Assembly: GCA_041661445.1 (NCBI GenBank)
Contig: JBAZUK010000001.1
Location: 620,001-684,000, forward strand
Length of the DNA: 64,000 nt
Direction of reading: 5' to 3'
Origin: JBAZUK01 sp041661445
GTDB lineage: Bacteria; Chlamydiota; Chlamydiia; Chlamydiales; SM23-39
The position numbers were made by a program, and so were the translations under genes. A model generated the notes under the pieces. The model was given only the letters and a program-made list of their open reading frames with translations. It searched no databases and had not been told where the DNA came from. Shown piece by piece: positions 43,552 through 52,633 of the stretch. Position 1 is the stretch's first letter, and each line of letters opens with the position of its first letter.

Positions 43552-44765
43552 ATTCATTACTGTTTTTTTTATTTTTAACCTTGTTCTGTGTTTTCCTGCA
43601 GGGTTTTTTTTCAATGTTTGAAATGGCTTGTGTGTCTTTAAATAAGATCAAGCTGCATTATAACGCCGTCAAAAAAAGCAGAAAAGCAAGATGGCTTGAA
43701 TTCTTATTGAATAATCCTTCATATTTATTTGGTACAACCTTGATAGGCGTAAATACGCTTATGCAGATTGGATCGGAGTCTTCCAGAAGATTTTATGAAG
43801 CAATGCATATTCCTCCGGGATTGGCGCCTGTTTCCCAAATACTTATTGTTTTAATATTTGGAGAGCTTGCTCCTCTTTTTGCAGCAAGGAAGCATTCTGA
43901 GCATGTAGCTTATTTTAGCGTGCCCGTAATTTATTTAATTTCAAGACTTTTGACCCCTTTCATATGGGTAATAGATAAAATATCAAAAATTTCCAATCTG
44001 ATATTCGGCAAACAAAAAATCGAATCCTTTCTTTCAAAGGAAGAATTGCAAAAGGTTCTTGAGGAACCGGCGAAGAGTATTTCAAAAATTGATAATGACA
44101 TTATAAGCAATATTTTCAATTTAAAAGATAAAAAGGTATCTCAAATAATGATATCAATTAATCAGATTGCTTCTGTTTCATCAGATATGACCATTAAAGA
44201 AGTGAAAAAAATGCTTGAATCCAATTATCTGCCTTTTATCCCGATTTTTCATAAGGAAAAAAATAACATCATTGCTATCGCCTACCCTAAGGACTTATTG
44301 AAGGCAAAGGACGAGGAAAAATTAGTGGATCATGCAAAAAATGCCTGGTTTATAACAGAACTTGTTTTTGTGGTTGATGTTTTAAGACAATTTAAAACAA
44401 ATAAACAATTTGTTGCTGTTGTTTTAAATAAATCGGGAAAAAGTAAAGGTTTGATAACCTTGGATCAGATCGAAGATGAGATTTTTGGTGAATATCCTGT
44501 TTTTGTTGAGAGAAAAAACATTAAATCCCAAGTAGTAATAGTTAAAACACTGCCGGGAAATATGTCTTTAAAAAAATTTAATAAGGAATTTAAGGCCAAA
44601 CTGTTCTATAAAAGTGCTAAAACAATCGGAGAGCTGATTATTCTTTATTTAAATCACAGGCCCTCTGTAAATGAAATAATCACTTTCGGCAATTATGAAT
44701 TTACCATTTCGGAAACGTCCTTATTAGGAATCGAGAAAGTAAAGGTTAAAACCAGAACCTTCTAA
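43548..44765 (+). CDS. DUF21/CBS/CorC-domain membrane protein, second paralogue
   Basis: A 405-residue paralogue of the previous gene with the same order: DUF21 membrane domain, CBS pair (IPIFHKEKNNIIAIAYPKDL; VAVVLNKSGKSKGLITLDQIEDEIFG), CorC domain. The DEYG of the first copy's CBS2 is NKSG here, so nucleotide binding may differ. Start ATG overlaps the first paralogue's stop (ATGA), so the two are translationally coupled and may form a heteromer. Its stop overlaps the end of the convergent 198-residue gene by four bases. Confidence 0.9.
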   Translation: MNSLLFFLFLTLFCVFLQGFFSMFEMACVSLNKIKLHYNAVKKSRKARWLEFLLNNPSYLFGTTLIGVNTLMQIGSESSRRFYEAMHIPPGLAPVSQILIVLIFGELAPLFAARKHSEHVAYFSVPVIYLISRLLTPFIWVIDKISKISNLIFGKQKIESFLSKEELQKVLEEPAKSISKIDNDIISNIFNLKDKKVSQIMISINQIASVSSDMTIKEVKKMLESNYLPFIPIFHKEKNNIIAIAYPKDLLKAKDEEKLVDHAKNAWFITELVFVVDVLRQFKTNKQFVAVVLNKSGKSKGLITLDQIEDEIFGEYPVFVERKNIKSQVVIVKTLPGNMSLKKFNKEFKAKLFYKSAKTIGELIILYLNHRPSVNEIITFGNYEFTISETSLLGIEKVKVKTRTF

Positions 44766-45358
44766 GTTTTTTTATAATTTTGAAAATAACAAAAAAAAGC
44801 AGCTGTTGCAAGAAAACTGGCTGATAAAAACATAATTATATTCATGTTCTTAAGTGGTTTTTTCTCTTCGTTGGTAAGAGAAGAAGAAAAAGAGACTTTC
44901 TTGATTTTTCTTTGTCTTGCAGGAAGATGGGTTATCTGAGATAGGCTATTATTTATTATTGATACAGCTGATATAGTTAAAAATTCATGCTTATAAGAAT
45001 TTGAAAGGAGAATAATGGCTTCCAGGTTCTTTCTGTTATACTCGTTTTTGCTCTCATTGCATCTCTTTTCATTGATCATAGACGTTACTTGCTCATCATC
45101 TAAATCTATTAGAATTTTTTTGCAGCATTCGGAAATATGCATTTGCCTAAGAGCTTGAATTGAAGCCGGAGAAATTTTAGTCCAAATTCTTTGATACGTT
45201 TCTTGATCCAAAGAAATCTGTCCAGTTGTAATTAAAACCTCCACTGCAGTTTCAAATGCTTTTTGAATATATCTATTAGGAATATCAGGATCACATATAA
45301 GAGAAGCTAACTCCAATCTTGTTTCAGATAAATTTGAGGTTGTTATTTCTATGCACAT
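44762..45358 (-). CDS. Tail-anchored protein, unknown
   Basis: A 198-residue protein, mostly helical and soluble, with several cysteines, ending in one membrane helix (IIMFLSASFLATAAFFCYF) and a short basic tail. No Sec signal, no recognised family. The shape, a soluble domain with a C-terminal anchor, is shared with the ankyrin-type protein at 17.1-18.8 kb; both are plausible host-membrane effectors, as inference. Upstream is a 190-base gap, AT-rich, shared with the divergent Rhs gene, with no other gene visible. Confidence 0.6.
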   Translation of the reverse strand: MCIEITTSNLSETRLELASLICDPDIPNRYIQKAFETAVEVLITTGQISLDQETYQRIWTKISPASIQALRQMHISECCKKILIDLDDEQVTSMINEKRCNESKNEYNRKNLEAIILLSNSYKHEFLTISAVSIINNSLSQITHLPARQRKIKKVSFSSSLTNEEKKPLKNMNIIMFLSASFLATAAFFCYFQNYKKT

Positions 45359-45548
45359 TTAATTTGCTCTTTGCTTTGATTTAAAAAACTGAATCAGAAG
45401 TATAGGATAGTTAAAATATTGCTAGCAACAGATATTACATGAAAATGTATTACTAAAGAAGTAGCTCTGCTTTAAAATTTTTAAAAAAAGTATTTACAAA
45501 AAATTAATAAATTTTTCATATTGACATGTTGTTTTTTTTAGGTAGACC

Positions 45549-48500
45549 ATGCATAGGATATTTCCCTTATTTTTTTTTATATTTATAAGTCTTTTTGCAG
45601 TAGATGATTTTGAACAGTCATATAATGCAACCGTTGAAGGCGAGCCGTCAGCTATAGTTGATGGATGCGTAAGCGCGATCACGGGCAACTTGTATTTAAA
45701 TAGTATTGATATTTCATCTTCAGGTAAGGAGCCGATAAGATTTGGAAGGAACTATTATAATTTTTTTGATTGGATTTCTAAAAGCGAATCAAGACCTTTT
45801 AAGATAAATGAGAATATTATAGCAAGACAAAAAAAAGGGGGATGGGAATTTTTCTGCCATTTGTATGCGTTGATTAATTATGGTTATCTCGATGAAAGAG
45901 AGCTCGAGGTTTATGAACCTTCCGGAGTAAAGCAAATATATCGTTTTTGTCATCATAAGAAAAAAGATGATGGAAAGAACCTGCCCAGTCGATGGAACTG
46001 GAATGCTTTTGTGAATACTTCTAGAGGAGAGATAAGCGGAAGATCAAATTATAAACGAAATTTAGTTTATAGATATGATGAAACAAATATTAAAGTCATA
46101 GGTGTCGATGGGACTATAAGAAATTATATTCGAAGCAAACCTGAGGATTTAAAATCAGCTATCTCCAATAAAAGCGATCAGAAGTTTTTTAAAGGAAAAA
46201 AAATTTATGAAGATCAACCTTATCATTTGGATACGGAGATTTTATCAAATGGTTATACTCTTAAATACTTTTATGATGAAAAGCATCTTAATAATTATTG
46301 TGAGGATTATCTTGGCGACCCTCCGCAGAAAATTGAGTTAATCAGCCCGAGCGGAAAAGTCTTTTCTCATTTAAATATTGGGATCAGCTCAGTTAAAAAA
46401 AATAAAGATAAATATAGAGAAATATCAGTAGTTACCAATGCTGAAAAAAAAATAATCTATCAATTCGAAGACATGAAGTCAAAAGAAGTCCTTCCTATTG
46501 ATCTTTTAAAAAAAATAGCTTCTGATTATGGAGAAGAAAAAATTAAATATGATCTTCATCATGAATCAATTCAAATAAAAGAATACAAATTTCCAAAAGG
46601 CAGGGAATTCAGATTTAATTATTGTAATGTAAAAAGTAATGGTTATAGTCAGGTGGTTTCGGAGATATACGTTGCGACTAGTCCAAATGTTTTCGAAACG
46701 GTTCACAAATTTGATTATAATAAAGGAACTACCTTAGTAAAAGATTCCGAAGGCAATCAAATCGTTTATAATTATGATGAAGATACATTGAGGCTCAAAA
46801 ATATTGAAAGATATGACGGGGATTGTTTTAAAAATAAGGAAGCATTTATATGGGGCTCAGGTGGTCAGATGGGTTTTTTACTAGGAAAGGTTATCTATGA
46901 TAATAGAAGAATCCCGATCAAAGCTGAAAAAAATATTTATGATTCCAACAATGTTGGCAATATTGAAACTAAAATTATCTATGGCACTATTACAGGCGAA
47001 AACAAGATTCCGATTAAATTGGATTCAACTGGCCTTCCAATAAATAACGGAACGGATTCTTATATAAAGAAATTTACATATTTTCCCAATTATCTGGTCA
47101 AATCCGAAACCGATCAAGACGGATTAACAACAGAGTATACTTATCATGCATCGGCCACTTATAATGAAAAAAAATTTCTAACTGATTTGCCTTTGACAAA
47201 GCTTGTTAAATACAAAGATCAGATCAGACAAAGAACTTTTTATATATATGATAAAGATAACATTTTAATAAAAGAGATCAACGATGACGGATCTTCTTCT
47301 ATACAAGATGATCTAACAGGCGTTTCAAGAAGATTGATAAAAATTATAATACCAAGACAAGTTGAGCCTTTGGGTTTAACAGATACTTTAGAAGAGAAAT
47401 ATTTGGATTTGGGTACAAATCGAGAAGTTTTGCTTCGAAAAGAAAAGTATGAGTATTATGCTGATGGCAAAATATCTAAAAAAGAAATCTACGGCTCAGA
47501 CAATAAATTAAAATATACACTGCAGTATAAATATGATTCAAAAGACAATATCATATATGAAACAGACCCTTTGGGAAGATCTGCAACCTATGAATATGAT
47601 GAAAATAATAATAAGACCAAAGAAGTGGATTTTTCAAAAAAAGAAATTGTTTATGAATATGACAATTGCAATCGATTAATTGGCAAAATCATAAATAATG
47701 ATGAAAACTTAAAGGAGGGATATAAGTACAATCTAAAAAATAATAAAATTTATGAAAAAGATATTAATGGAAATATCACCAGATATGAGTATAACGTTTT
47801 CAATTTGTTAACAAAAGAAACCTTTTCTTGTGTTGAAGATACTCTTGGAAAAAAAGTAACTCCTGTAAAGATTTATACATATGATTCATTAGGAAGACAG
47901 ATCTCAAGTACTGATGCTTCAAATAATACTACAAAAATAAACTATAATATTTTCAATAAACCGATATCTATTGAGCATCCAGATTCAACCAAAGAAATTT
48001 TTACCTACAATTTAAACGGATCATTAAAAAAATACATTAATCAAGAAGGAACTGAAACTGAATATACTTATGATTATTTAAAAAGAGTTACTGCTAAAAA
48101 AATATATTCAAACGGAAAAAAACTTCTAGAAGAGACTTTCCGATACGATGCTTTTAATATTGTCTCTAAAACTGATGCTGATGGGAATCTTATAAAATAT
48201 ACCTATGATGCTGCCGGAAGAAAGGTTAAAGAAGAGTTTATTTCAAAAGACCAAAAATTACTTTCAAAAGAAGAATTTTTTTATGATGAACTTGGTTTTA
48301 TAAAAAAAAGGATCGATGGCGAGGAATTAGTTACCAATTTTAAAAGAGACTATCTTGGAAGGGTATTGGAGGAAACCAAGCAAAATTCTTTAAATGAAGT
48401 GCTGTATAAAATTAAATATGAATATGACGAAGCTGGAAACAAAAAGAAAGTAATTTCATATATCGGGAATCAAGAGTCTTGGGAACTTAATTTTTATGAT

Positions 48501-49142
48501 GCATTAAACCGTCTGATTAAAACAGTAGATGGCTGCAGCTCTGAAACTACAATCAATTATGATCATTTTCAAGACAATCAAGCTCAAAAATTATCACGGA
48601 AAACTCAGGAAAATTCATTAGGTCAGAAAATAATATCAACTTTTGATGCACTCGATAGACAAAAAACTATTGAATATAAAAATCCGCAGGATTTAACAGT
48701 TTCTCTTGAAGAAAAATTCTATGACCTGAACGGAAATCTAACACGGTTGATAAGTACAATTTATAATCCTGACAGATCAATCAAAAAAGTTGTGTCATTT
48801 TGGCAGTATGATAGTATGAACAGATTGATATCTCTCACAGAAGATTACGGAGGTGAAAATGAGAAAAGAACTATCTATACCTATACTCTCAATGGAAATC
48901 TTAAATCTACAACAAAGCCGGATGGAACAATACTTTACAATGAATATGATCCTCTTGGAAATAAGATCAGGTTTTTCTCTTCTAAAAAAGATGTTGATTA
49001 TGAGTTTTTTTATAATAAATTAAATCAATTGGAAAAAGTCCTGGATTTGAATTCAAATCAGACAACTCAAAGAAAATACGATGCAAAGGGCAATCTTCTG
49101 GAAGAAAAGCTGGCATATGGTCCTATTATTCAATCTAAATAA
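45549..49142 (+). CDS. Rhs/YD-repeat protein, N-terminal part (ends at an in-frame stop)
   Basis: A 1197-residue exported protein. Signal peptide HRIFPLFFFIFISLFAV, then a chlamydial-type DUF6531-like start (VDGCVSAITGNLYLNSIDI). From about residue 330 onward come tens of YD repeats of the type YDxxGRxxxxTDxxGNxTxYxY (e.g. YDSLGRQISSTDASNNTTKI), which in Rhs proteins wind into a shell that encloses the C-terminal toxin. The frame ends at TAA 49140-49142 in mid-shell, but the same frame continues immediately with 632 further codons of YD repeats, core and tip. The two parts clearly were, or still are, one protein of about 1830 residues. Confidence 0.88.
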   Translation: MHRIFPLFFFIFISLFAVDDFEQSYNATVEGEPSAIVDGCVSAITGNLYLNSIDISSSGKEPIRFGRNYYNFFDWISKSESRPFKINENIIARQKKGGWEFFCHLYALINYGYLDERELEVYEPSGVKQIYRFCHHKKKDDGKNLPSRWNWNAFVNTSRGEISGRSNYKRNLVYRYDETNIKVIGVDGTIRNYIRSKPEDLKSAISNKSDQKFFKGKKIYEDQPYHLDTEILSNGYTLKYFYDEKHLNNYCEDYLGDPPQKIELISPSGKVFSHLNIGISSVKKNKDKYREISVVTNAEKKIIYQFEDMKSKEVLPIDLLKKIASDYGEEKIKYDLHHESIQIKEYKFPKGREFRFNYCNVKSNGYSQVVSEIYVATSPNVFETVHKFDYNKGTTLVKDSEGNQIVYNYDEDTLRLKNIERYDGDCFKNKEAFIWGSGGQMGFLLGKVIYDNRRIPIKAEKNIYDSNNVGNIETKIIYGTITGENKIPIKLDSTGLPINNGTDSYIKKFTYFPNYLVKSETDQDGLTTEYTYHASATYNEKKFLTDLPLTKLVKYKDQIRQRTFYIYDKDNILIKEINDDGSSSIQDDLTGVSRRLIKIIIPRQVEPLGLTDTLEEKYLDLGTNREVLLRKEKYEYYADGKISKKEIYGSDNKLKYTLQYKYDSKDNIIYETDPLGRSATYEYDENNNKTKEVDFSKKEIVYEYDNCNRLIGKIINNDENLKEGYKYNLKNNKIYEKDINGNITRYEYNVFNLLTKETFSCVEDTLGKKVTPVKIYTYDSLGRQISSTDASNNTTKINYNIFNKPISIEHPDSTKEIFTYNLNGSLKKYINQEGTETEYTYDYLKRVTAKKIYSNGKKLLEETFRYDAFNIVSKTDADGNLIKYTYDAAGRKVKEEFISKDQKLLSKEEFFYDELGFIKKRIDGEELVTNFKRDYLGRVLEETKQNSLNEVLYKIKYEYDEAGNKKKVISYIGNQESWELNFYDALNRLIKTVDGCSSETTINYDHFQDNQAQKLSRKTQENSLGQKIISTFDALDRQKTIEYKNPQDLTVSLEEKFYDLNGNLTRLISTIYNPDRSIKKVVSFWQYDSMNRLISLTEDYGGENEKRTIYTYTLNGNLKSTTKPDGTILYNEYDPLGNKIRFFSSKKDVDYEFFYNKLNQLEKVLDLNSNQTTQRKYDAKGNLLEEKLAYGPIIQSK
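49140..49142 (+). other. In-frame TAA interrupting the Rhs frame
   Basis: The codon lies between ...GPIIQSK and DLLQNRIKNIL..., which read as one continuous YD-repeat sequence. Everything up- and downstream is open in the same frame and shows no other damage, so a single substitution in, for example, CAA, AAA or GAA would make this stop. Confidence 0.9.
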
Positions 49143-49148
49143 GATCTA

Positions 49149-51038
49149 TTGCAAAACAGAATAAAGAACATTCTTCCGGATGGCTCGTTCATAGAATTCT
49201 CATACGATCCCATAAACCTTAAAAAAATTATAAAAAAAAATAAATATGAAAATATTTTATATACACATGAATTTTTAAAATACGATCTTTCTGGAAAACT
49301 TTTAAGAGAAAAGCTAATAACAGAAGCAGGCATCATAGATTATAAACTAGATAAAAAAGGCAGGATTACTTTAATAAAATCCCAATATCATTCTCAGGGA
49401 ATAACTTATGATGAAATCGGAAGAATTTCAAAAATATCAAATACGGGATTTTTCAATGATGAAACGGAATATGCATATGATGATCTGAATCAGATAATTT
49501 CCGAAACCAATCTTTTTCCCAATTCTTATGAATATGATTCACACTTTAACAGGATCAAAAAAAATGACTTTGATTATGAAATAAATAACTTAAATGAACT
49601 AAAAGCCATTTCATCTGATCAGAATGTGACTATATTACCTCAAAACCCGCCTTGTCATTGCACTTTTGAATATGACAAAAATGGAAATCCGGTTTCTAAA
49701 AAAACTTTAGCTGAGGAAACAAAATATAAATATGACTCTTTAGATAGGCTCATCAGAGTAGAAAATCCAAATTATATTTTAGATTTTACTTATGATCCTT
49801 TCAACAGAAGATTATCTAAAAAAACTCATAAGCTTATTCAAGGTTATATGTCTTCTTATTGGGAAGATAATTTCGAATATTTTTTATATGACAATCAAAA
49901 TGAAATAGGTTCTTTTGATGAGAACTTCAATCAAAAAGAACTTAGGATTTTATCTGATACAAAAACTGCGGAAATTGCTTCAGCAATAGCTTTTGAAATA
50001 GATGGTTATTTTTATGCTCCAATCTATGACGTCTCAGGCAATGTTGTCTCTTTGATTTATAATGGCGGTCTTTATGAACAGTATAAATATTCGGCATTCG
50101 GTGAAAGAAAGATATATTCCTGTTTACAATATGAAAAAGAAAAATCTCAAATCAACAATCCTTGGCAGTTTTGCTCTAAGAGAATAGATGAAGAAACAGG
50201 ACTAATTTTCTTTGGCAGAAGATATTATGATCCTATTCTCGGCAGATGGTTGACACCTGATCCTAAAGGATTCAAAGATGGATTAAATTTATATGCATTT
50301 GTGCTAAATGATCCATTGATAAAGATGGACCTATACGGATTGGAAGTTTATTATCCTCCGCTAGTGACTGCCACATGGAGCTTAGCTGCAACCCAGCCTC
50401 ATATATGGCAATTTACACCATCTCAACGGCTTGTTGTCGGTTCTAATGAACGTCCCGGTATAGGAATTGGTTATATAAATGGGATAAACACTACTTTAAA
50501 TGAAGCAAGACGTGATGGTGAAAGAATATCTTCTATGATAGGAAATTCAAAAGTTAATGTAACTTATAACAGGACTTTAGGTAGAAGAGAAATAGATTTT
50601 GTTAGATGCTGCTTTGAATTGGGAAATAGAAATTACATAACTAAAGCAGGAAGGGAATTAATGAAGGAATGGTTTGATTTTTTTTCTAAAGAAAAGCAAA
50701 ATTGTTATTTACAAGTATGTTTTAGCGAGGGAGCTCTTATTACACGAAATGCTTTGTCTCAGATGCCCGAATACTTAAGAAAAAAAATTATTGTTTTAGC
50801 AATAGCTCCAGGTGCTTATATTGATAAAGAGCTTTGTCGCAGTATTCATCATTATGTTAGTAAAAAGGATCATATCCCTGACCTCGATTATTTTGGTAAA
50901 AGAGAAAATTCTCACAGCACAACGATTTTGGAGCCTCATCATTCTGTTATGGATAGTGATCATCATTTTGACAGCCCCACATATGAAAAAAAAATCGAAG
51001 AACATTTAAATTTTTATTTAAAACATCCAGAAGGTTAG
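49149..51038 (+). CDS. Rhs protein, C-terminal part: YD repeats, Rhs core and DUF687-like hydrolase tip
   Basis: Same frame as the upstream Rhs part. If translated separately it would need the TTG at 49149, which has no ribosome-binding site. Residues 1-350 are YD repeats; 353-396 the Rhs core (GRRYYDPILGRWLTPDPKG, then NLYAFVLNDPL), after which polymorphic tips begin. The tip (about 397-629) reads as an alpha/beta hydrolase: YINGINTTLNEA, then the nucleophile elbow CFSEGA (Ser526), AIAPGAYID, and SDHHFDSPTY with candidate catalytic His. This closely recalls chlamydial DUF687 proteins (NGI..., CHSQGA, IAPxAxI, DHxFxSPTY). Lipase/esterase activity is inference. Three bases before a four-gene lipoprotein array. 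Confidence 0.85.
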   Translation: MQNRIKNILPDGSFIEFSYDPINLKKIIKKNKYENILYTHEFLKYDLSGKLLREKLITEAGIIDYKLDKKGRITLIKSQYHSQGITYDEIGRISKISNTGFFNDETEYAYDDLNQIISETNLFPNSYEYDSHFNRIKKNDFDYEINNLNELKAISSDQNVTILPQNPPCHCTFEYDKNGNPVSKKTLAEETKYKYDSLDRLIRVENPNYILDFTYDPFNRRLSKKTHKLIQGYMSSYWEDNFEYFLYDNQNEIGSFDENFNQKELRILSDTKTAEIASAIAFEIDGYFYAPIYDVSGNVVSLIYNGGLYEQYKYSAFGERKIYSCLQYEKEKSQINNPWQFCSKRIDEETGLIFFGRRYYDPILGRWLTPDPKGFKDGLNLYAFVLNDPLIKMDLYGLEVYYPPLVTATWSLAATQPHIWQFTPSQRLVVGSNERPGIGIGYINGINTTLNEARRDGERISSMIGNSKVNVTYNRTLGRREIDFVRCCFELGNRNYITKAGRELMKEWFDFFSKEKQNCYLQVCFSEGALITRNALSQMPEYLRKKIIVLAIAPGAYIDKELCRSIHHYVSKKDHIPDLDYFGKRENSHSTTILEPHHSVMDSDHHFDSPTYEKKIEEHLNFYLKHPEG

Positions 51039-51041
51039 ACA

Positions 51042-51581
51042 ATGAAATTAAAAGTTTTTTTTATTTTAATTCTTAACTTATTATTAATTAGTTGTTCAAA
51101 AGAAGAAAGAGATATGCATAAAAGAAATAAAATTGAACAAAAACTATTACTTAAAACAACCAACCAATTAGAGAGCGAAAAACAATTGAAATTTACTGGA
51201 TATGGAGGTAGTTCAGATAAGGGATTGACAATGTTGAGTTTGAGTTTTGAAGCAGATAAAAATTATGATATTCAGACAGGAAGAAAATTGATTGTTTATT
51301 GTGCTGAAAAATTTTTAGAAAATATTAATTCTGATGAAAAAATCAGACCTTATTTAAAAAGTTATCCTTTCCATTCAAAGGACATTCAATTATTTATATC
51401 GATTAATAATAAAAGTAAAATTTCTGATGAGAATCATCTTGAATCAATTATTCTAGGAAAGGGTTCAATCGATTATTTAATCTATGATGAAAATCATAGG
51501 TTAAAAACTGTTCGCGAAGAAACTTATGAAGAAGCATTGAACATTATCCAAAAGCAAAAAAAAGAAAAAAATGAAATTTAA
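51042..51581 (+). CDS. Lipoprotein, tandem copy 1; candidate immunity protein
   Basis: A 179-residue lipoprotein starting three bases after the Rhs stop. Signal peptide KLKVFFILILNLLLISC with lipobox LISC. The mature part shares with its three neighbours the phrases EERDMHKRNKIEQKLLLKTT, GGSSDKGLTMLSLSFE, TGRKLIVYCAEKFL and NSDEKIRPYLKSYPF. The C-terminus ends QKQKKEKNEI, whose coding sequence contains the next gene's start. Family not known to me by name. Position behind a toxin tip, membrane anchoring and amplification suggest it neutralises the hydrolase tip in the periplasm; inference. Confidence 0.75.
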   Translation: MKLKVFFILILNLLLISCSKEERDMHKRNKIEQKLLLKTTNQLESEKQLKFTGYGGSSDKGLTMLSLSFEADKNYDIQTGRKLIVYCAEKFLENINSDEKIRPYLKSYPFHSKDIQLFISINNKSKISDENHLESIILGKGSIDYLIYDENHRLKTVREETYEEALNIIQKQKKEKNEI

Positions 51582-52104
51582 AATTTTCTTTCTCTTAATT
51601 TTGAATATATTGTTGATTAGTTGTTCAAAAGAAGAAAGAGATATGCATAGAAGGAAGAATATTGAACAAAAACTATTGCTTAAAACAACAAACCAGTTAG
51701 AGAAAGAAAAGCAAGTAAAATTTTCTGGATTTGGTGGCAGTTCTGACAATGGCTTGACAATGCTAAGTTTGAGTTTTGAAACAGACAAAGATTATGATAT
51801 TCCGACGGGAAGAGAATTAATCGTTTATTGTGCGGAAGAGTTTTTAAAAAACATTAATTCTGATGAAAAAATCAGACCCTATTTACAAAATTATCCTTTT
51901 GATTCAAAAAATATAAAAGTTTCTATTTATCCTCAAAATAAAAATAATTTAAGAAATAAATTAGAAATTATATCTTTTTCACACGGTAAAATTAAATATT
52001 ATAACTATGATGAAAATAAAAATTTAAAAATTATTTATGAAGAAAATTATGAAGATGCCTTGAATATTGTCCAAAAGCAAAAAAAGGAAAAAAATGAAAT
52101 TTAA
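51571..52104 (+). CDS. Lipoprotein, tandem copy 2; candidate immunity protein
   Basis: A 177-residue paralogue of copy 1. ATG at 51571 overlaps the copy 1 stop by 11 bases, ATGAAATTTAA, in a different frame. Lipobox LISC. Conserved core as in copy 1 (GFGGSSDNGLTMLSLSFE; NSDEKIRPYLQNYPF); residues about 115-150 diverge from copy 1 (SIYPQNKNNLRNKLEIISF) and instead resemble copy 4, so the variable part alternates: 2 resembles 4, and 1 resembles 3 more loosely. AAAAAAGAAAAAA precedes the start; coupled translation is likely. Confidence 0.75.
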   Translation: MKFKIFFLLILNILLISCSKEERDMHRRKNIEQKLLLKTTNQLEKEKQVKFSGFGGSSDNGLTMLSLSFETDKDYDIPTGRELIVYCAEEFLKNINSDEKIRPYLQNYPFDSKNIKVSIYPQNKNNLRNKLEIISFSHGKIKYYNYDENKNLKIIYEENYEDALNIVQKQKKEKNEI

Positions 52105-52633
52105 ACTTTTTTTTCTCATAATTGTAAGCCTGCTACTAATTGGTTGTTCAAAAGAAGAAAGAGATATGCATAAAAGAAATAAAATTGAACAAAAACTATT
52201 GCTTAAAACAACTAACCAGTTAGAGAAAGAAAAACAAGTAAAATTTTCTGGATTTGGTGGCAGTTCCGACAATGGCTTGACAATGCTAAGTTTGAGTTTT
52301 GAAACAGACAAAGATTATGATATTCTGACAGGAAGAGAATTAATCGTTTATTGTGCGGAAGAGTTTTTAAAAAACATCAACTCTGATGAAAAAATCAAAC
52401 CTTATCTTAAAAATTATCCTTTTGATTCAAAAAATATTAAAGTATTTCTTTTAACTGATATAAAAAATGATAGTTCAGATGATAAGCATATTAAATCTAT
52501 AGTCTTATCTCATAGTAATATAATTTATGACATTTACGATGAAAATAAAAACTTAATAACTATCCATGAAGAAACATACAAAGAAGCGTTGAACATTATC
52601 CAAAAGCAAAAAAAAGAAAAAAATGAAATTTAA
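52094..52633 (+). CDS. Lipoprotein, tandem copy 3; candidate immunity protein
   Basis: A 179-residue paralogue. The ATG at 52094 is preferred over the track-length start at 52067 because it aligns with the other copies' starts, gives the lipoprotein signal peptide (KFKLFFLIIVSLLLIGC, lipobox LIGC) and keeps the same 11-base overlap with copy 2. The mature core is conserved; the variable part here reads FLLTDIKNDSSDDKHIKSIVL, differing from copies 2 and 4. Ends QKQKKEKNEI, like copies 1 and 2. Confidence 0.75.
   Translation: MKFKLFFLIIVSLLLIGCSKEERDMHKRNKIEQKLLLKTTNQLEKEKQVKFSGFGGSSDNGLTMLSLSFETDKDYDILTGRELIVYCAEEFLKNINSDEKIKPYLKNYPFDSKNIKVFLLTDIKNDSSDDKHIKSIVLSHSNIIYDIYDENKNLITIHEETYKEALNIIQKQKKEKNEI

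Noticed and set aside
45549..51038. Programmed frameshift or selenocysteine-type recoding in the Rhs gene
   Set aside because: The frame does not shift, and the stop is TAA, not TGA; no downstream stem-loop is obvious. Nonsense mutation or simple readthrough is more likely.
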